NCBI GenBank assembly: GCA_963920765.1
Contig: OY987243.1
Location: 18,595,419 to 18,659,418, forward strand
Direction: 5' to 3'
DNA length: 64,000 nucleotides
From: Ulota crispa
Lineage: Eukaryota; Streptophyta; Bryopsida; Orthotrichales; Orthotrichaceae
Under the pieces are notes generated by a model, which was given only the letters and a program-made list of their open reading frames with translations, searched no databases and had not been told where the DNA came from. The translations under genes and the position numbers were made by a program. Shown here in pieces: positions 59,104-64,000 of the stretch (positions are counted from its first letter, which is position 1; every line of letters starts with the position of its first letter).

Positions 59104-60604
59104 AACTTTTCATCCTCCTTACAAAATTTTCCTCACAACATTGTATTTGCAAGCAGAGGAGTGTGAGCTTAGTGGGGTTTGCGTTCAGGGTTGGATTTGT
59201 TTTCTTTATTGGCGCATTTAGGGTTGGATTTCTTATCTTCTTCTGCCAACGACGGTGGTGGACATCAGCGGGTACAATTAGTTCTTTTTGTAGTTCTTGA
59301 CAATAAGAGCTCAGGTTCATGCTCAAACTTACCTGCTGTCCTCTGTCCAATTCTTTCCTCTTTTCTTCTCCATTTTAGGGTTCAATGCTTCAAAGCTCAT
59401 CGTTTGCCATTTCGTGAGTATGCATGTGGTTGAGGGTAATCTAAAGTTTTAGGGTTAGGTATAGGAAGGCTGCTTCATAAGTATGGTTTGAGGGACTTGC
59501 TGTGTGTTAAATTCTTATGCTATTTTCTTGCAAGCCAAAGTCTTCTATGAACCCATTGTATACACATAATTTTTTCTTATGATACTTTTACGTTTATAAA
59601 AAAAATAGGGTCTAAAAAATTAGGTCATTTAACCATTTAGAAATAAGCATAGGGTACCCTTAGATACACTAAAGTAGCTTTCTATCTAAAGAAAGGGAGG
59701 AAATGTTTATTTGAAAGAATCTAAATACCCCCAATTATATACCCCATTATTGCAGGTGGTATCCAATCGTAAAGGGGTGTGACCCGCCCGAGCATGTAGG
59801 CTCTAACATGGTGCACCTCTTAAAATGTATTCTCTTTGTACATGTTGTTTTTCATAGCCCTTCAACAATGTACAAGTCGTGTACATTTGAGGAGGTGCAC
59901 CATTTTATAGCCCTATGGCCTGTCCACTTCAAAATTTCATAATCAATTCTACAAAGTTTCAAAAAATATGAAATAACTTGAGTTAGATGCCAGTTCCTCT
60001 TGTCTTTCAAGGAAAACTTATTGAAAAATATTTCAAGAAGTTTCACCTCCCCAAAATTTAGTTTCAGCCCTTAGATGGTCCATTCATGAGCCTCCTACCA
60101 TACCTTCACTTTCTAGGGTATTGCAGGTGCAAGGTAAGGTTTTTTTTTTTTAGCAAATTTTCTCCTAATCTTACTTCATTTTGCCTCTCGTGATCAATAT
60201 ACTAAAAAGTTTGTGTGGAAAAGTGGATGAAATTGCCACATTCCTCCTTACTCAAACGGTCAAACCCCTTGTTTGCCACATTTTGGATGAAAGTAACTAA
60301 TATTCTTGGATGAATGTGTGCAAATCGTTCATTCATTCTATTTTTAGGCAATTTTTCCTTACCTGCATGCATTCTGGTGTGCCAGTACCCTGACAAAAAC
60401 AAAAAAACAAAACCCTGGTGCTAGGGCAGGTCTGGGGCTTATCCTGCATTGACTACGTCACGTACTCATAAAGCTCAGGCAGACATAATAGTCCAGCAGT
60501 CTGCCCATATAGTTTGCTAACTTTTCTTACAGTTTTCATCATGGGCATTGGTGTTCGTATCATGTATCTAGTCAAAACTTATGTCCAGATCCATTGATAA
60601 GGCC
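59104..60604. other. Gene-free stretch
   Basis: No gene is supported; a few AGGGTT words occur at 59180-59460. Nothing else could be classified. Confidence 0.45.
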
Positions 60605-60606
60605 TA

Positions 60607-60930
60607 AGGTAGGAGCACCCATAAACGTCAATCTAACGTCAATCTAAGGGTTTTGAACATGATGACTATTAATAAATATTTAGTAAATTATAGGATCTGG
60701 TTAGGAACAGAAAAAAATAAGTATGTATTTTTGAATGTATTATTTGGATACTGTAATAATAAGTTGTGAATTTTTAAAGAGCAAATTGCCATTGCTCTCA
60801 TAATCAATACTAAGGTTTCATGTTCACATGTTGTACATCTTTGTAATTACATCTATTCATTTCTACAGATTTTCCAAAATTTTAGAAGTGATGGTTATGG
60901 GGGCACTTACACTTATGGGTGTTCCTACCT
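60607..60930. mobile_element. TA-flanked MITE, family with CACCCATAA ends, copy 2
   Basis: The ends are AGGTAGGAGCACCCATAA on the left and, in reverse, AGGTAGGAACACCCATAA. TA flanks at 60605-60606 and 60931-60932. The interior follows 40270-40582 (GGGTTTTGAACATGATGA, ATAAGTTGTGAATTTTTAAA), by eye about 80 percent identical. Confidence 0.75.
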
Positions 60931-60932
60931 TA

Positions 60933-61253
60933 AAGCATCTCTGACCAACCTCAAAAACTACATCATTTGGAAACATAGTGCTTCTAATGTTGATCACTTG
61001 TTTTGGTCATCCACCCAATTAGGTAAAGTAATGTTCAAACAATAACAAGTCTCTTTGTTTGCAAGAAAATAGATTGTCCATCATTGATTATTCAACCTAG
61101 AAAAAATTTAGAATTTGAAAGAACTCTTACGCACAAAGAAATTGTATAGTTTGTTGTCTTAGGAAGAATATTTTGGTAATCCATACATTAATTGATCCCT
61201 TTTCATCCAAAGGTCTTCCTAACCATTTGTTTTCTGTACGAGTAAAGATGCTC
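60933..61253. mobile_element. Tourist-like MITE directly abutting the TA-flanked MITE
   Basis: The left end AAGCATCTCTGACC and the right end in reverse GAGCATCTTTACTC are short inverted repeats of the GAGCATCT type seen at the large PIF/Harbinger element. TTA is present at 60930-60932 and 61254-61256. The short match makes this tentative. Confidence 0.4.
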
Positions 61254-61256
61254 TTA

Positions 61257-62973
61257 GTCCACAATTCTTGTGACACTAGAAGGAAAGATTTTGGAGAGAC
61301 CGTTTTTGTTGTATTGACATAGTTAAGAGAATCAAGATTGTGGCGTTCAACTACATAACGCTTCAAAATCTAAAGTTCAGTGTGACAGAGCCATTATAAA
61401 TAAGGACTTTTACAAGTTAACATTGCAAACCTTCTCTTGAAATGTGCCAACATTGTGAACTACTGTTTTCTCAAAAAGCCGAAATTACAATAGGGGGGAT
61501 ATTCGCCTCAACTAGGTGGAGGTCATGAGTAAATCAACTGAGAAATATCCACTCCACCTGCATCTATGGCAAAAACTGTAGATTTGAGATGGCATTATTC
61601 TAAGGAACTTCACCTCTAACTCCTAGGTCCTGTTTCCGTTTCAAATAGTTGCTCTTTCCTAATATTGGGGATTCTCAATGGTGCAAATGCCTGAGAAATA
61701 TTTGTACCTTTCAATTTGTCGCATTTACTAGGAAAAAGTGGCTAGGCATTGAGATTTTGCCCGACAAGAACCAGAGTTGGAATTCAATGCGTGCCTACAA
61801 ACTTGAAGTCTGAATTGGTTCTAACGTTCTAACTCCTCAAGACTTCAAAAATGTTGTGATAAATTAAGGGAAAATCTGATGGATGCACCTAAAATTTGCA
61901 ATATTTGTACAAATGCCCTTGGTTCTTCAGATATTACACATATATCCTTTGACATCTCAAAGGAGCATTTCAAGATAGTTTAGCAAGTATTTTTTCAAAT
62001 CTTTTGTTCCATCTTTGTATGTCCTTATGCTTTAAACACATTTTTGAGTTTTTTCTATGATATGTATTCATTAAGACATTCATTGTAAAATTTAGAAACC
62101 ATGATTTTGAAAAACAAGATAACGGCATGTCAAGAATATTTGTGCAATTTCCTGAAAAAAACCACGGGCATTTGAACAAATTCTGTAAATTTCAGGGGCA
62201 TCCATCAAATTTTCCCATGAATTAAAGCCACAAACCGGACTAGTTGTCGCAAGTTTAGAGATGTTAGCAGTACACTTTGAAGAGCTATCAATATTTAAGG
62301 CTCGATTTTAGGACACTTCCAGTAATAGGACTACAGTCACTACACTGGTCCTTAGCGACTTGAATTTGTCAATTTAGACTAAAGGGAGTACAACAAAATG
62401 GGGCTCTATTTAGACCTACCCTGTCCTAAAGTAAGTTAAAGAGCTTTCATGAGTACGTGAGAGCTACAGTTTTTTGAACTTCTAGTAAAACTTTGCTGGT
62501 CTTTCTTGCGAGTAATACCATTTCAATGCTATGATGCAGAGACAGTGATTTTTATACAGTACAAGTTGGGGTTCTTGTTTCACACAATCACGGTTGTCAC
62601 ATGGACCGCCCGTCCGTTTGCACATCAGTCCGAAGTGCCTGATTGAGCTCTTGTCCCTTTGGTGTAGTTAACTATGAGTTGAATTTAAAAAGTGTAAAAA
62701 AACCTTACTTCATACATGCTAATACATGCTAGTGACACTCATTGTTGCCAACATGAAGTCTAAATGGGGATCTAAATCCATATCATACAATAAAAATGAA
62801 AAATAGTAATTTGATTCTTTCTTTTTTAAGTCAATTTTTTTAAAAATGCCCTAAAAAGTAAGAGAGGACAGACACATATGTTCATGTTGTCTATTTTGTG
62901 AGTCCCTTGTGTTGTCTGACAGCCAAATCTCCTCCAAAGTAACAACCATGCACACAATTCATCTACCCATTAT
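61257..62973. other. AT-rich gene-free stretch
   Basis: No gene, RNA gene or complete repeat element is supported. Confidence 0.5.
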
Positions 62974-62977
62974 TAAC

Positions 62978-63224
62978 CCTAAGCGCCCATCCCAAATTCA
63001 AAGCGTGTTGGGCCTCATTGCAATTAATTTAGAACCGCAAATTCAAAAACAACATCTAGAAGAGTTATGTGTTGATGTTGCACAAGACTTAGCCACTTGG
63101 GATCCGTAGATGTATGAAAAATTTGATAAGTTTTCATCGCATGGATCAAAAACTTATAGTGGTCAAAGGCAACAAGCTGTTGAGTATGGAGAGGCTAGAT
63201 TTGGGACGCTGGGGCGCCCAAGGA
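62978..63224. mobile_element. Possible TTAA-flanked piggyBac-like element, 247 bp
   Basis: TTAA stands at 62974-62977 and 63225-63228. The left end reads CCCTAAGCGCCCATCCC and the right end in reverse TCCTTGGGCGCCCCAGC, a weak match. Short open frames inside have no known motif. Confidence 0.35.
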
Positions 63225-63252
63225 TTAAGGACATCCTTCCATGTAAGGGGGG

Positions 63253-63366
63253 GTGGCTAATGGATTTATTTATAATCCACGGGCAATCAGTCAAATGGAA
63301 TTCCCGAAAAATTGGAACCCCCATCCGACCAATTGGCAATGGACTATAAATAAATCCACCGGCCAC
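63253..63366. repeat. Hairpin of about 114 bp
   Basis: Arms of about 50 bp share GTGG..GGATTTATTTATARTCCA in inverted orientation and continue with CAAT and GG words. The loop is near 63310. Confidence 0.6.
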
Positions 63367-63439
63367 CATGGTTGTTACATTGGGCCGCTTGTTTGCCTGC
63401 TTGCATGCTTGTACGCCCAAAGTGTCCGATTGAGGTCAT

Positions 63440-64000
63440 GGTCTGTCTGGTGAAGTCAACTCATAAATCCCTAAGCGCTCAATCAACCATTTTCTGGTCG
63501 CTGCCTGTTTTTTTCGGGTTGCCTGAGACAAAAAAAACTTTTTTCAAAAAAAAAAATATATTTTTTTAATAGAAAATCAAGTCTACTTTCCAACTTAACT
63601 TGAATTATATCAATATAAGTGAAACTCCTCCAAGGAGAATTTTTCAAAGACAAACACTTCAATATTTGCTAGTGTTGTAGAATTTACTATTTCAGAAAAC
63701 TAATGATTTTCCTCCTTTCAAAAGATAGCATTTTTGAAGTTTAAGATAGAATGTCTATTTTTAACCAATCATACCAAATTTTGAAATCTATGAGTAAAAT
63801 TTGTGATTTTGGTGAATATTAAATGGTAAATGCTTTTGAATTCATTAAATAAGAGTACAAATTTTTTTTTTGAATGTTTGACCATTGGGATAATTGCTAA
63901 ACATCATGACTCTTATTTTCTTTTTTGAAACAAACTTCACTAAAGTTACAAGAGTATTTTTTTTGAATGCATTTATGTTTTGCCCTTACCCCCTTGAGCA
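63440..64000. mobile_element. Arm of the long foldback family, cut by the window end
   Basis: 63580-64000 matches the right arm of the 33715-34772 element along its length (CTACTTTCCAACTT, CTCCAAGGAGAAT, TTTTTAACCAATCATACCAA, GCCCTTACCCCCTTG). 63462-63480 also matches its loop (AAGCGCTCAATCAACC in both, read inverted). The expected TTAA would fall just outside the window. No left arm is seen. Confidence 0.65.

Noticed and set aside
62909-63349. Two adjacent frames of 66 and 79 codons
   Set aside because: No known motif, non-ATG or arbitrary starts, and they lie inside or beside short inverted-repeat elements.

Overview
The window is nuclear DNA of a green plant in the streptophyte sense (a land plant or a charophyte alga; I cannot narrow it further). 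The evidence is a plastid-targeted PTAC2-type PPR protein, a WVD2-like TPX2 protein, GT-AG introns of about 100-420 bp, TTTAGGG-type motifs beside genes, and plant-type PIF/Harbinger, hAT, Tourist-like and Stowaway-like elements. The genes are moderately to strongly GC-rich; the rest is very AT-rich and full of small inverted-repeat DNA elements.

Five protein genes can be modelled with confidence. (1) 296-2251, +: a membrane-anchored filamin-like plus SGNH/PC-esterase (NXPE-like) protein, two exons. (2) 3164-7475, +: PTAC2, nine exons, 865 residues. (3) 10986-17618, -: the pre-rRNA processing factor MRD1/RBM19, fourteen exons, 941 residues, whose ATG is itself split by an intron. (4) 42177-44400, +: a WVD2-like/TPX2 microtubule protein, two exons, with a Stowaway-like MITE in its intron. 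(5) 47896-51090, -: a single-exon SAC3/GANP (SAC3A/LENG8-like) protein of 1064 residues. These genes are unrelated housekeeping functions (plastid transcription, ribosome biogenesis, mRNA export, cytoskeleton, acyl/sugar ester chemistry) and do not form an operon-like unit.

From 17.9 to 41.1 kb and from 52.2 kb to the end the window is gene-poor. The main item is an approximately 8.0 kb decayed PIF/Harbinger transposon (25128-33158) with matching ends, a broken Myb/SANT-type ORF1 on the minus strand and a broken DDE transposase on the plus strand. Between those two genes lies a decayed piece of plastid DNA that carries the end of rpl22 and most of rps3 in their plastid order. Around it are TTAA-flanked (piggyBac-like) short elements, TA-flanked (Tc1/mariner-like) MITEs, TAA-flanked (Tourist-like) MITEs, an 8-bp-flanked hAT MITE, several long foldback repeats, and a degenerate tandem array with a period near 182 bp. 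I saw no tRNA, rRNA or CRISPR array.

Exon coordinates were worked out by hand from frame continuity, GT-AG borders and recalled family sequences; no alignment was run.
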